Of a stretch of DNA of 64,000 nucleotides, positions 24,377-32,755 are shown in pieces (within the stretch, counting starts at the first letter, position 1; each line of letters starts with the position of its first letter). Origin of the DNA: Polaromonas sp. (lineage in GTDB: Bacteria; Pseudomonadota; Gammaproteobacteria; Burkholderiales; Burkholderiaceae_C); the NCBI GenBank assembly GCA_021731285.1, contig JAKFXR010000024.1:30950-94949 (forward strand), in the 5' to 3' direction. The translations under genes and the position numbers were made by a program. Under the pieces are notes generated by a model. The model saw only the letters and a list, made by a program, of their open reading frames with translations. It did not search any database and was not told the DNA's origin.

Positions 24377-25120
24377 ATGACCAAAGCATCAGAAGCCAAA
24401 GCGGCGAAATCCGTCGCCAGTGACCTCTCGGTTGAGGATGTTTACCGCAGCGTGATGGACGCCATCGTGGACCAGCGTCTGTTGCCGGGTACCCGGCTCA
24501 ACGAGCTGGCGATGTGCGAGGCTTTCAAAATCTCCCGGCGCGAGATGGAGCGTGTGTTTGCACGGCTGGCTTTTGAGGCCATGGTGCGCCTGGTGCCGAA
24601 TCGCGGTGCTTTTGTTGCGAGCCCAGACGCAAACGAAGCTCGGGCGATTTTTGCGGCGCGCAAGACCATAGAGGCTGGCGTTGTAGAGCTAGCCGCAGCG
24701 CGGGCTTCAGGCGCCGACTTCAAGGTGCTGGCCAAAAACATCGCCGAGGAAGAAACTCATCGCCGCGCCGGGCGCATGCGAGAAGCAATCAAACTGTCGG
24801 GGCAATTTCACCTGCTGCTCTCCGAGATAGCCGGCAATGCCATCCTGGGCGACCAGGTCAGGCAACTGGTGGCAAGAACCTCGCTGGTGACCAGCCTTTA
24901 TGAAAACGCCAGCGAAATGGGTTGCTGGCACGATGACCACCACAAACTCATAGAACACCTGCGCGCGCACCAGCCGAAAAAGGCTGTAGATTTGATGCGC
25001 AGGCACTTGGACGGCCTGGAAGAGAGCCTGGATCTCGACCGAAAAATCAGCAGCAAGACGAATTTGCGCGCAATTTTTGGACTGGATACTCTCGAATTGG
25101 CCTCAAAAAACAAGGTTTGA
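24377..25120 (+). CDS. GntR-family regulator (FadR/FCD subfamily)
   Basis: A 247-residue regulator. The N-terminal winged helix includes YRSVMDAIVDQRLLPGTRLN and ISRREMERVFARLAFEAMV; the C-terminal FCD ligand domain carries conserved metal-site residues in HLLLSEIAGNAILGDQVRQL and ...HDDHHKLIEHLRAH. ATG 24377 starts MTKASEAKAAKSV; the frame is open further upstream but runs through the palindromic control region. Transcribed divergently from the seven-gene importer/amidohydrolase operon, it most likely represses that operon until its substrate or a breakdown product binds. Confidence 0.88.
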   Translation: MTKASEAKAAKSVASDLSVEDVYRSVMDAIVDQRLLPGTRLNELAMCEAFKISRREMERVFARLAFEAMVRLVPNRGAFVASPDANEARAIFAARKTIEAGVVELAAARASGADFKVLAKNIAEEETHRRAGRMREAIKLSGQFHLLLSEIAGNAILGDQVRQLVARTSLVTSLYENASEMGCWHDDHHKLIEHLRAHQPKKAVDLMRRHLDGLEESLDLDRKISSKTNLRAIFGLDTLELASKNKV

Positions 25121-25223
25121 AATCGGTCGCCGTGCACCTAAAACGCACATTTCGCCTTTTTGGTGCAGGCTCGGCGGACTTCCTTGAGCCGGTTCAGTAG
25201 GCGAAATGGCTCAGACATAACTT

Positions 25224-25266
25224 TACTATCTTTTTAATAGCAAACTATCTTTGCCGGTAAAGGGCA
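25224..25266 (-). repeat. AT-rich 3'-flanking repeat, copy 2
   Basis: Minus-strand copy reading TGCCCTTTA, then AGTTTGCTATTAAAAAGATA. It is closest to copy 3 at 41630. It lies 61 nt downstream of the Crp/Fnr stop codon, in that gene's orientation. The rest of the gap 25121-25327 shows no gene. Confidence 0.7.
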
Positions 25267-25327
25267 AAGCCGCATTTTTATGCTCAAGTGTCTGTACATC
25301 CTGCGCCAGCGGACAAAACGGACGTAT

Positions 25328-26038
25328 TCATGAGAACACGCTCGAGCGCAAGGCTGCCAGGTTGAGCACACGCAAGCCGCCGTATTCCACGCGTATCGTG
25401 CCTTGCGCCTGCAAGGTGTTCAGCGCCTCGTTGACACGCTGGCGCGACAGCCCGACCAGGTAGGCCAGTTCCTGCTGGGTGATGCGCAGGATTTCACCCA
25501 CACCGGGATAAAGCACCGGGTTGAACAGGGCCGCCAGGCTGCGCGCCACCCGGATGTCGGGATTGTTCATGCGGTCGATCTCACGCGCCGCGATGAACTG
25601 GCCCAACCGCTCATTAAGCTGGTTCATCACAAAGCGGTTAAAGCCGATCGAGTGGTCCAGCAGCCAGTGAAAGGTGTCCACCGGCAAGCCAGCCACCACG
25701 CTTTTACGCAGGGCCTGGATGTTGTAGCGGTAGGGTTCGCGTTTGAGCGCGGTTCCCTCACCGAACCATCCCCCGGGCGGCACACCGGTAAAGGTCATGG
25801 TCTGGCCCTGCGAGTTGTCGCTGCTCATTTTGAGCAGACCCTCCACCACGCCGAACCAGAAGGTGACCGGTTTGCCCACGCGGCACACAAAGTCCCCCGG
25901 CAGAGCGTCGCCAACGATCAATTCCGCCACCGCCTTCTCCTGCTCTGCCGGAAGCAGCAGGCCCAGCCAGGGAATGCCAGCCAGCTCTGATCCGTGGGGG
26001 GCGCGGCGGCGTTTGTAAAGGGGAAGATCGGTGGTCAT
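25328..26038 (-). CDS. Crp/Fnr-family transcriptional regulator
   Basis: A 236-residue regulator with an N-terminal cyclic-nucleotide-binding-like beta-barrel (FVCRVGKPVTFWFGVVEGLL, PPGGWFGEGTALK) and a C-terminal helix-turn-helix: ITQQELAYLVGLSRQRVNEA with LNTLQAQGTIRVEYGGLRVL. It has none of the N-terminal cysteines of FNR, so it is not an iron-sulfur oxygen sensor; its ligand is unknown. ATG 26038 starts MTTDLPLYKRRRAPHG; codons further upstream lack family similarity. It is divergent from the acyl-CoA ligase/ABC operon, with a perfect inverted repeat between them, and is the probable regulator of that operon. Confidence 0.87.
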   Translation of the reverse strand: MTTDLPLYKRRRAPHGSELAGIPWLGLLLPAEQEKAVAELIVGDALPGDFVCRVGKPVTFWFGVVEGLLKMSSDNSQGQTMTFTGVPPGGWFGEGTALKREPYRYNIQALRKSVVAGLPVDTFHWLLDHSIGFNRFVMNQLNERLGQFIAAREIDRMNNPDIRVARSLAALFNPVLYPGVGEILRITQQELAYLVGLSRQRVNEALNTLQAQGTIRVEYGGLRVLNLAALRSSVFS

Positions 26039-26096
26039 GGGGTTGCAGGGACGCTCAGGCAGGTTCGGGAAAGTCCGGGGAGGAGTGACCCCTAAA

Positions 26097-26114
26097 TTGT
26101 CGTTCAAACGACAA
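26097..26114. promoter_or_regulatory. Perfect inverted repeat, likely Crp/Fnr-type operator
   Basis: TTGTCGTT-CA-AACGACAA has two perfect 8-bp arms around a 2-nt centre. It sits 58 nt upstream of the regulator gene and 81 nt upstream of the ligase gene, which fits a shared site for a dimeric activator or repressor. The half-site TTGTC differs from E. coli CRP (TGTGA) and FNR (TTGAT), consistent with a distinct subgroup. Confidence 0.72.
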
Positions 26115-26195
26115 CATGACGTCAAACCCGGGCCTAGTATCCACCCATAAACAAGCACTTCTTCACGGAAGTTGAACGCTGGAACAAGGCTCTGA

Positions 26196-28142
26196 ATGTT
26201 GACTACCTTTCCCCGATTGCTGCTCAAGCATGCCTCCGAGCGTCCCAATGCGCCAGCCATGCGCGAGAAGGAATACGGCATCTGGCAGGCCCACAGCTGG
26301 GCAGGCATGGCGACGCTGGTTGAGCAGATTGCCTGCGGCCTGCATCAGGCCGGGCTGGAGCGCGGCGAACACATGGTGGTGATAGGCGCCAACCGTCCAC
26401 GCCTGTACGCCACCATGCTCGCAGCACAGTCATTGGGCGCGATTGCCGTGCCCCTGTACCAGGATGCGGTGGGTGCCGAATGTGTGTTTCCCCTCACCAA
26501 TGCCGAAGTCCGTTTTGCGATGGTGGAGGACCAGGAGCAGGTCGACAAACTGCTGGAAATTCGCGGTCAGTGCCCCCAGCTGGCGCACATCATTTTTGAC
26601 GAGCCCCGCGGGCTGCGCAATTACCAGGAGCCGGGACTCGTTGCTCTGGACGAGCTGATTGCCACAGGACAAGCCTTTGCGGCCAAGCAGCCGGAGTTTT
26701 TCAAGACGGAAATTGCCAAGGTGCAGCCGGACGACGTGGCGGCGATGTTTTTTACGTCGGGTACCACCGGCAACCCCAAAGGCGTGGTCCACACCCACAA
26801 CACCTTGCTGGATCGCGCTCAGGCTGGCGCAGAGTTTGACAAACTGACGAGCAGCGAGGAAGTGCTGGCCTATCTGCCCCCCGCCTGGGTTGGCCAGAAC
26901 ATCTTCAGCTATGCACAATGGCTGAGCTGCGGCTATGTGGTCAATTGCCCTGAAAATGCCAGCACGGTCACCATCGACCTCAAGGAGGTCGGCCCGACCT
27001 ATTACTTTGCGCCACCGCGGGTGTTTGAGGGCTTGCTGACCAGCGTGATGATCCGCATGGAAGATGCGGGCCTGCTCAAGCGCAAGATGTTTCATTTCTT
27101 CATGGCCGTGGCCAAATCCGTTGGTCCGGCCCTGATGGATGGCAAGCCGGCAGGCATGGCTAACCGTCTGCTGTACGCATTGGGCTCGGTGCTGGTGTAC
27201 GGCCCGCTGCGCAACAACCTGGGCCTGAGTCGGGTGCGGGTGGCCTATACGGCCGGCGAGGCCATCGGCCCGGACCTGTTTACTTTTTACCGCTCCATCG
27301 GCGTCAATCTCAAGCAGCTCTACGGCTCAACAGAGACTGCCGTGTTTGTTTGCCTGCAACCGGACGACCAGGCTAGGGCCGACACCGTGGGCGTACCCAT
27401 CAGGGGCGTGGAAATCAAAGTGGCTGACAACGGCGAAATCCTGGTGAAGTCGGCAGGACTGCTCAAGGGCTACTACAAAAACCCCGCCGCCACGGCGGAA
27501 GTGCTGACTGCCGACGGCTGGTACCACACCAGTGACGCCGGCTTTATCGATGCCAGCGGTCATCTGAAAATCATCGACCGGGTGAAGGACGTTGGACGCA
27601 TCCAGGGTGGAAGCAACGATGGCGCCATGTTTGCGCCCAAGTACGTTGAAAACAAACTCAAATTCTTCCCGCACATCAAGGAAGTGGTGGCCTATGGCGA
27701 TGGCCGCGAAAAAGTCTGCGTCATGATCAATATCGACTTCGACGCGGTGGGCAACTGGGCAGAGCGCCGCAACCTGCCCTACGCCGGCTACACCGACCTC
27801 GCCCAGAAACCCGAGGTCTACCAGTTGATCAAGGAATGCGTGGAGAAGGTCAATGCTGACCTGAGCGTTGATGCGCTGCTGGCAGGGTCGCAGATCAGCC
27901 GTTTCCTCGTGCTTCACAAGGAACTGGACGCCGACGACGGCGAGTTGACCCGTACCAACAAGGTACGCCGCGGCTTCATTGCCGACAAATACCAGCCACT
28001 GATTGACGCCCTGTATGGTGGCAAGACCGAGCAGTTTATTGAAACCGTGGTCAAGTTTGAGGATGGCCGCAGCGGCAGCGTGAGCGCCACGCTCAAGATC
28101 AGCGATACACAGACATTCGCCCCAGTGAAGGCTGCAGCATGA
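26196..28142 (+). CDS. AMP-dependent acyl/aryl-CoA synthetase (long-chain type)
   Basis: A 648-residue adenylate-forming enzyme that would activate a carboxylic acid to its CoA ester. The ATP/AMP signature FFTSGTTGNPKGVVHTH, the YGSTETAVF motif, WYHTSDAGF and the hinge IDRVKDVG are present. The architecture resembles long-chain acyl-CoA synthetases with a lid insert. It is the first gene of an operon with branched-chain-type ABC genes; its stop overlaps the next ATG (ATGA at 28139). The setting suggests activation of an imported aromatic or alkyl acid, trapping it in the cell. The substrate is not determinable from sequence. Confidence 0.88.
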   Translation: MLTTFPRLLLKHASERPNAPAMREKEYGIWQAHSWAGMATLVEQIACGLHQAGLERGEHMVVIGANRPRLYATMLAAQSLGAIAVPLYQDAVGAECVFPLTNAEVRFAMVEDQEQVDKLLEIRGQCPQLAHIIFDEPRGLRNYQEPGLVALDELIATGQAFAAKQPEFFKTEIAKVQPDDVAAMFFTSGTTGNPKGVVHTHNTLLDRAQAGAEFDKLTSSEEVLAYLPPAWVGQNIFSYAQWLSCGYVVNCPENASTVTIDLKEVGPTYYFAPPRVFEGLLTSVMIRMEDAGLLKRKMFHFFMAVAKSVGPALMDGKPAGMANRLLYALGSVLVYGPLRNNLGLSRVRVAYTAGEAIGPDLFTFYRSIGVNLKQLYGSTETAVFVCLQPDDQARADTVGVPIRGVEIKVADNGEILVKSAGLLKGYYKNPAATAEVLTADGWYHTSDAGFIDASGHLKIIDRVKDVGRIQGGSNDGAMFAPKYVENKLKFFPHIKEVVAYGDGREKVCVMINIDFDAVGNWAERRNLPYAGYTDLAQKPEVYQLIKECVEKVNADLSVDALLAGSQISRFLVLHKELDADDGELTRTNKVRRGFIADKYQPLIDALYGGKTEQFIETVVKFEDGRSGSVSATLKISDTQTFAPVKAAA

Positions 28143-28918
28143 GAAAGATCGGCGACGTCATTCTTGACGTCAACAACATCTCCCTGAGTTTCGGTGGCGT
28201 CAAGGCGCTGGCCGATATCTCCTTCAATGTGAAAGAGCACGAGATCCGCGCCATCATCGGCCCCAACGGTGCCGGCAAGAGCTCCATGCTCAACTGCATC
28301 AACGGGGTCTACCAGCCGCAGCAGGGCAGCATCACCTTTCGCGGCCAGACCTTCAAGCACATGAACAGCCACCAGGTCGCGGTGATGGGCGTGGCACGCA
28401 CCTTCCAGAATCTGGCGCTGTTCAAAGGCATGAGCGTGCTGGACAACATCATGTCCGGCCGCAACCTGATGATCAAAAGCAACCTGCTGCTGCAGGCCCT
28501 GCGCATAGGACCCGCCCAGAAGGAAGAGTTTGCCCACCGGGAGGCCGTCGAGAAAATCATCGACTTCCTTGAAATCCAGGCTTACCGCAAGACGCCCGTC
28601 GGGCAACTGCCCTACGGCCTGCAAAAACGGGTGGACCTTGGCCGCGCGCTGGCGATGGAGCCGCAGGTCTTGCTGCTCGACGAACCCATGGCGGGCATGA
28701 ACGTCGAGGAAAAACAGGACATGTGCCGCTTTGTGCTCGACGTCAACGACGAGTTCGGCACCACCGTGGTTTTGATCGAACACGACATGGGCGTGGTGAT
28801 GGACATCTCCGACCGTGTCGTGGTGCTCGACTACGGCAAAAAAATCGGCGACGGCACCCCCGACGAAGTCCGCAACAACCCCGACGTCATCAAGGCCTAC
28901 CTAGGAACAAGTCACTGA
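28139..28918 (+). CDS. livG: Branched-chain/aromatic acid ABC importer ATPase LivG
   Basis: First ATPase of a five-component HAAT-family importer, 259 residues. Walker A GPNGAGKSS is at residues 41-49; the signature appears in the LivG form QLPYGLQKRVDLGRAL, Walker B is LLLDEPMAGMN and the switch His is in LIEHDMG. The C-terminal sequence TPDEVRNNPDVIKAYLG is typical of LivG. It overlaps the ligase gene by 4 nt and is followed by the permease genes. The arrangement with CoA ligases suggests uptake of aromatic or fatty acids more than of amino acids. Confidence 0.93.
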   Translation: MRKIGDVILDVNNISLSFGGVKALADISFNVKEHEIRAIIGPNGAGKSSMLNCINGVYQPQQGSITFRGQTFKHMNSHQVAVMGVARTFQNLALFKGMSVLDNIMSGRNLMIKSNLLLQALRIGPAQKEEFAHREAVEKIIDFLEIQAYRKTPVGQLPYGLQKRVDLGRALAMEPQVLLLDEPMAGMNVEEKQDMCRFVLDVNDEFGTTVVLIEHDMGVVMDISDRVVVLDYGKKIGDGTPDEVRNNPDVIKAYLGTSH

Positions 28919-28962
28919 ATATGTACAGCAACAACCACATCGACCTGTCCCAGACCAGCGGC

Positions 28963-29046
28963 CGCAGTGGAACCGGCTCCGCCGGGCCACATGCGGCGCC
29001 CCCTGCCAGGGGGGAAGGTGCTACACGAAGTGAGCATCCGACGGGG
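28963..29046 (-). repeat. GC-rich dispersed repeat, copy A
   Basis: Read on the minus strand it gives TCACTTCGTGTAG, a GGGGG-rich centre, then CCCGGCGGAGCCGGTTCC, matching copy B. It fills most of the livG-livH gap and is the only intergenic copy not oriented behind an adjacent stop codon. Its edge supplies the GGGGG just upstream of the livH start. Confidence 0.7.
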
Positions 29047-29054
29047 GTATGCCA

Positions 29055-29987
29055 ATGCTAGGCCCGGTACTGGAAACCATCATCGGCGGCCTGATGTCGG
29101 GCATGCTGTATTCACTGGTGGCGCTGGGCTTTGTGCTGATCTACAAGGCGTCCGGCGTCTTCAATTTCGCGCAGGGAGCCATGGTGCTTTTTGCGGCGCT
29201 GGCGATGGCCAGGTTTTCAGAGTGGATTCCGCAATGGACAGGCCTGGAAAACAAGTTCCTGAACAATGCCCTTGCATTCGTGATTGCGCTGGCGATCATG
29301 ATCGTGGTGGCCTGGCTGATCGAAAAACTGGTGCTCAGCAAGCTGGTGAACCAGGAAGGCGTTGCCCTGCTGATGGCCACGCTGGGCATTTCATACTTTC
29401 TCGACGGTTTTGGGCAAACGATTTTCGGATCGAACATCTACAAGATTGACGTGGGCATGCCCAAGGATCCGATGTTTCTGCTTGACAGCGTCTTCCCGGG
29501 GGGCTTGCTGGTCAACCAGGAAGACCTGGTCGCCGCATTGATTGCAACCGCGCTGGTGGGCGTGCTGGCCGCCTTCTTTCAATACACCAGCACAGGACGC
29601 GCCCTGCGTGCGGTGGCAGACGACCACCAGGCCGCGCAGTCCATCGGCATTCCCCTCAACCGCATCTGGGTCATTGTCTGGAGTGTCGCGGGTTTTGCTG
29701 CGCTGGTGGCCGGCATCATCTGGGGCAGCAAACTGGGCGTGCAGTTTTCACTTTCGGTGCTGGCGCTCAAGGCATTGCCGCTGGTGATCCTGGGAGGCCT
29801 GACCTCCGTGCCCGGTGCGATCGTGGGCGGATTGATTCTGGGTGTGGGCGAAAAACTCGCCGAAGTTTTTCTGGGCCCACACGTCGGCGGCGGCATAGAA
29901 ATCTGGTTTGCCTATGTGCTGGCCTTGTGCGTCCTGCTGGTGAGACCCCAGGGTCTGTTCGGCGAGAAGATCATCGATCGTGTCTAG
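29055..29987 (+). CDS. livH: Branched-chain-type ABC importer permease LivH
   Basis: Inner-membrane permease of 310 residues with about eight hydrophobic segments. Typical LivH sequence includes GLMSGMLYSLVALGFVLIYK at the N terminus, GVFNFAQGAMV, GRALRAVADDHQAAQSIGIP (the cytoplasmic coupling loop) and LVILGGLTSVPGAIVGGLIL. Two in-frame ATGs compete: 29049 and 29055. The second has GGGGG at 8 nt and is preferred. That ribosome-binding sequence is provided by the repeat that separates this gene from livG. Confidence 0.92.
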   Translation: MLGPVLETIIGGLMSGMLYSLVALGFVLIYKASGVFNFAQGAMVLFAALAMARFSEWIPQWTGLENKFLNNALAFVIALAIMIVVAWLIEKLVLSKLVNQEGVALLMATLGISYFLDGFGQTIFGSNIYKIDVGMPKDPMFLLDSVFPGGLLVNQEDLVAALIATALVGVLAAFFQYTSTGRALRAVADDHQAAQSIGIPLNRIWVIVWSVAGFAALVAGIIWGSKLGVQFSLSVLALKALPLVILGGLTSVPGAIVGGLILGVGEKLAEVFLGPHVGGGIEIWFAYVLALCVLLVRPQGLFGEKIIDRV

Positions 29988-29994
29988 ATATGAA

Positions 29995-30085
29995 GCCCCC
30001 ACGCTTGTCACTTCGTGTACTGCGCTGCCCCCCGAGGGGGCCGCTGCGCCTGCGGCCCGGCAAAGCCGGTTCCGCGGCCCCCGCT
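29995..30085 (+). repeat. GC-rich dispersed repeat, copy B
   Basis: GCCCCCACGCTTGTCACTTC, then GCCCCCCGAGGGGGC and CCGGCAAAGCCGG hairpin units. It begins 7 nt after the livH stop codon and fills most of the livH-livM gap. It is the clearest short form of the family. Confidence 0.75.
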
Positions 30086-30145
30086 GAACCGGATGCGAGT
30101 CCGCGCAGCAATATTCTTTCCATCGCGATTTAACTGCGCACCCAT

Positions 30146-31222
30146 ATGTTCTACAGAGAAAACGGTCAATTCAAAACCAGCTATCGGGCAGATCAGCAGA
30201 TCTTCCCGATTTTGCAGGACCGCATTGCCATCGCGCTGTTGCTGGTTTTTGCCTTTGCCCTCGTCCCGTTGCTGGCGAGCGACTACCTGTTTCGGGCCAT
30301 CCTGATCCCCTTCCTGATTTTTTCGCTGGCTGCCGTGGGCGTGAATATCCTGGTCGGCTATTGCGGTCAGATATCCCTGGGCTCGGGTGCATTCATGGCG
30401 GTGGGCGCCTATGGTGCCTACAACTTTTTTGTCCGCGTTCCCGGCATGCCGCTGATTCCTGCGCTGATCCTCGGGGGCCTGTGCGCCATGGTCTTCGGCA
30501 TTTTGTTTGGCTTGCCCAGCTTGCGCGTCAAAGGTCTGTACCTGGCCGTGACCACGCTGGCGGCGCAATTCTTCAGCGACTGGATGTTTTTGCGCATCAA
30601 GTGGTTCACGCTGGACACGCCCTCCGGCTCGGTGTCGGTGTCCAACCTGCAGGTGTTCGGACTGCCTCTTGAAAGCGCAGTCAGCAAATACCTGTTTTGC
30701 CTGGCCATTGTGGTGGTCATCACCCTGCTGGCAAAAAACCTGGTACGTGGCGCCATCGGCCGCGAATGGATGGCGATACGCGACATGGATGTGGCCGCCG
30801 CGGTGATCGGCATCCGGCCCATGTACGCCAAGCTCAGTGCTTTTGCGGTGAGCTCCTTCATCATCGGCATCGCCGGCGGCCTGTGGGCCTTTATCTATCT
30901 GGGTGCATGGGAGCCTGCCGCGTTTTCAGTGGATTACTCCTTCCGCCTGCTCTTCATGGTCATCATCGGCGGCATGGGCGCCATCATGGGCAGTTTCTTT
31001 GGCGCGGCTTTCATTGTGGTGCTGCCCATCATGCTGAGCCAGATGTTGCCGGTCCTCGCGGGCTGGTTTGGCCTGTCGATTTCCACGGCGGGGATATCAC
31101 ACGCCGAACTGATGATATTTGGCGGCCTGATTGTCTGGTTTTTGATCGTCGAGCCCCACGGACTGGCCAAGCTGTGGGCAGTGGGCAAACAGAAAATGCG
31201 TCTCTGGCCGTTTCCGCATTGA
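30146..31222 (+). CDS. livM: Branched-chain-type ABC importer permease LivM
   Basis: Second permease of the importer, 358 residues with about nine membrane segments. LivM features are GYCGQISLGSGAFMAVGAYG, LPSLRVKGLYLAVTTLAAQF and the coupling loop GREWMAIRDMDVAAAVIGIR. About 30 polar residues precede the first membrane segment. The gene follows livH after a 158-nt gap that contains one of the GC-rich repeats, so it is probably still in the same transcript. Translation starts at ATG 30146 with a weak ribosome-binding site. Confidence 0.92.
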   Translation: MFYRENGQFKTSYRADQQIFPILQDRIAIALLLVFAFALVPLLASDYLFRAILIPFLIFSLAAVGVNILVGYCGQISLGSGAFMAVGAYGAYNFFVRVPGMPLIPALILGGLCAMVFGILFGLPSLRVKGLYLAVTTLAAQFFSDWMFLRIKWFTLDTPSGSVSVSNLQVFGLPLESAVSKYLFCLAIVVVITLLAKNLVRGAIGREWMAIRDMDVAAAVIGIRPMYAKLSAFAVSSFIIGIAGGLWAFIYLGAWEPAAFSVDYSFRLLFMVIIGGMGAIMGSFFGAAFIVVLPIMLSQMLPVLAGWFGLSISTAGISHAELMIFGGLIVWFLIVEPHGLAKLWAVGKQKMRLWPFPH

Positions 31223-31334
31223 GCATGCATAGGGTTAGGGATTACTCGAAATCACCGATGTGGTTTATCTCGTGAAGCCGTTTACTGGGGTGTCAGTTTT
31301 TTTCAGGTGTTTTTATTTTTTCTAGGAGACAACA

Positions 31335-32669
31335 ATGAAGTATCGCAACTTGATGTTGGCAGTGGCAATTCTTGCCACTGGCGCTTCGTCCCTCGTGACG
31401 ACCAGCGCATTCGCTCAGGCGAAAGAGCAGTTCTTTCCCGTGCTGTCCTACCGCACCGGACCTTACGCGCCCAATGGCGTGCCATGGGCCAACGGTTATG
31501 TGGACTACCTCAAACTGGTCAACGCCAAGGGCGGCATCAATGGTGTCAAGCTCACCTGGGAAGAATGCGAGACCGGCTACGACACTGCACGCAGCGTCGA
31601 ATGTTACGAACGCCTGAAGGGCAAAAATGGCGGCGCCACGCTGGTCCAGCCTTTGTCCACCGGAGCCACCTTTGCCATCACCGAAAAAGCGCCTGTCGAC
31701 AAAATCCCGGTCGTCACTGTCGGATATGGCCGCAGCGAAAGCGCCGACGGCACCATTTTCAAATGGAACTTCCCATTGGCCGGTACCTACTGGGTGGCAG
31801 CTGACGCCATTCTCCAGGCCATCGCCAAGAAAGAAGGCGGCTTTGACAAGCTCAAAGGCAAGCGCGTTGCCCTGGTTTATCACGACTCGCCGTTTGGCAA
31901 GGAGCCCATTCCCCTGATGCAGGAGCGCGCCGCCATGCATGGCTTCACACTGCAACTGCTGCCCGTGACAGCGCCCGGCGTCGAGCAGAAAGCCACCTGG
32001 CTGCAGGTGCGCCAGTCGCGCCCCGACTATGTGGCTTTGTGGGGCTGGGGCATCATGAACACGACCGCCATCAAGGAAGCGCAAGCCACCGGCTACCCGC
32101 GCGAAAAAATGTATGGCGTCTGGTGGGCTGGCGCAGAGCCTGATGTCAAGGACGTCGCCGATGGTGCCAAAGGCTACAACGCCGTGACCATGCAGCATGG
32201 CGCCGAGCCCAATTCCAAGCTGGCCAAAGACGTCATGACCATGGTGCACGCCAAAGGCCAGGGCACAGGTCCGAAAGAGGAAGTTGGACAGGTGCTGTAC
32301 ATGCGCGGCGCAATGAGCGCCATGCTGGGCATCGAAGGCCTGCGCTCCGCGCAGGAGCGCTTCGGAAAAGGAAAAATCATGACCGGCGAGCAAGTGCGCT
32401 GGGGCCTGGAGAACCTGAACCTGACGCAAGCCAAGCTGGACGCGCTGGGCTTTGCCGGTGTGATGCGGCCCATCAGCACCTCCTGCGTGGATCACATGGG
32501 CGCTTCCTGGGCACGTATCCACACCTGGGACGGCAAGGAGTGGAAGTTCACCTCCGACTGGCTTCAGGCTGACGAGCAGGTCATCAAGCCGCTGGTGAAA
32601 AACACGGCAGCCAAATACGCTTCGGAGAAAAAGCTGACGGCCCGCACGCCCGCGGATTGCCAGTCCTGA
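31335..32669 (+). CDS. Branched-chain-type ABC importer substrate-binding protein
   Basis: A 444-residue periplasmic binding protein of the LivK-like Peripla_BP_6 family. A signal peptide is clear (hydrophobic LMLAVAILATGASSLVTTSAFAQA has probable cleavage after AFA). The mature part begins FFPVLSYRTGPYAPNGVPWA and includes RVALVYHDSPFGKEPIPLM. It is longer than amino-acid LivK (about 370), as is common for homologues in aromatic-acid operons of Burkholderiales. GGAGA at 31324 is a good ribosome-binding site. Two abutting hairpins after the gene may protect its message and raise its level over that of livF. Confidence 0.9.
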   Translation: MKYRNLMLAVAILATGASSLVTTSAFAQAKEQFFPVLSYRTGPYAPNGVPWANGYVDYLKLVNAKGGINGVKLTWEECETGYDTARSVECYERLKGKNGGATLVQPLSTGATFAITEKAPVDKIPVVTVGYGRSESADGTIFKWNFPLAGTYWVAADAILQAIAKKEGGFDKLKGKRVALVYHDSPFGKEPIPLMQERAAMHGFTLQLLPVTAPGVEQKATWLQVRQSRPDYVALWGWGIMNTTAIKEAQATGYPREKMYGVWWAGAEPDVKDVADGAKGYNAVTMQHGAEPNSKLAKDVMTMVHAKGQGTGPKEEVGQVLYMRGAMSAMLGIEGLRSAQERFGKGKIMTGEQVRWGLENLNLTQAKLDALGFAGVMRPISTSCVDHMGASWARIHTWDGKEWKFTSDWLQADEQVIKPLVKNTAAKYASEKKLTARTPADCQS

Positions 32670-32674
32670 TGTAG

Positions 32675-32743
32675 CTGTCATGGCGGAGTAATGCCCGCCA
32701 TGACAGTTCATTCTCAAGCGCTGGATCAGCGCTTGAGAATGAA
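32675..32743 (+). other. Two abutting RNA hairpins between binding-protein gene and livF
   Basis: Hairpin 1 (32675-32706) has a 12-bp perfect stem containing TGTCATGGCGG and an 8-nt loop. Hairpin 2 (32707-32743) has a 16-bp perfect stem containing TTCATTCTCAAGCGCT and the loop GGATC. They touch without a spacer. Neither is followed by a T run, so they look like mRNA-stabilising or attenuating structures and not simple terminators. Confidence 0.8.
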
Positions 32744-32755
32744 TCAGAAAAAATT

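Noticed and set aside
32707..32743. Second hairpin between the binding-protein gene and livF as a rho-independent terminator
   Set aside because: The stem is strong but is followed by TCAGAAAAAATT with no T run on the plus strand, and livF needs read-through; a stabilising structure is more likely.
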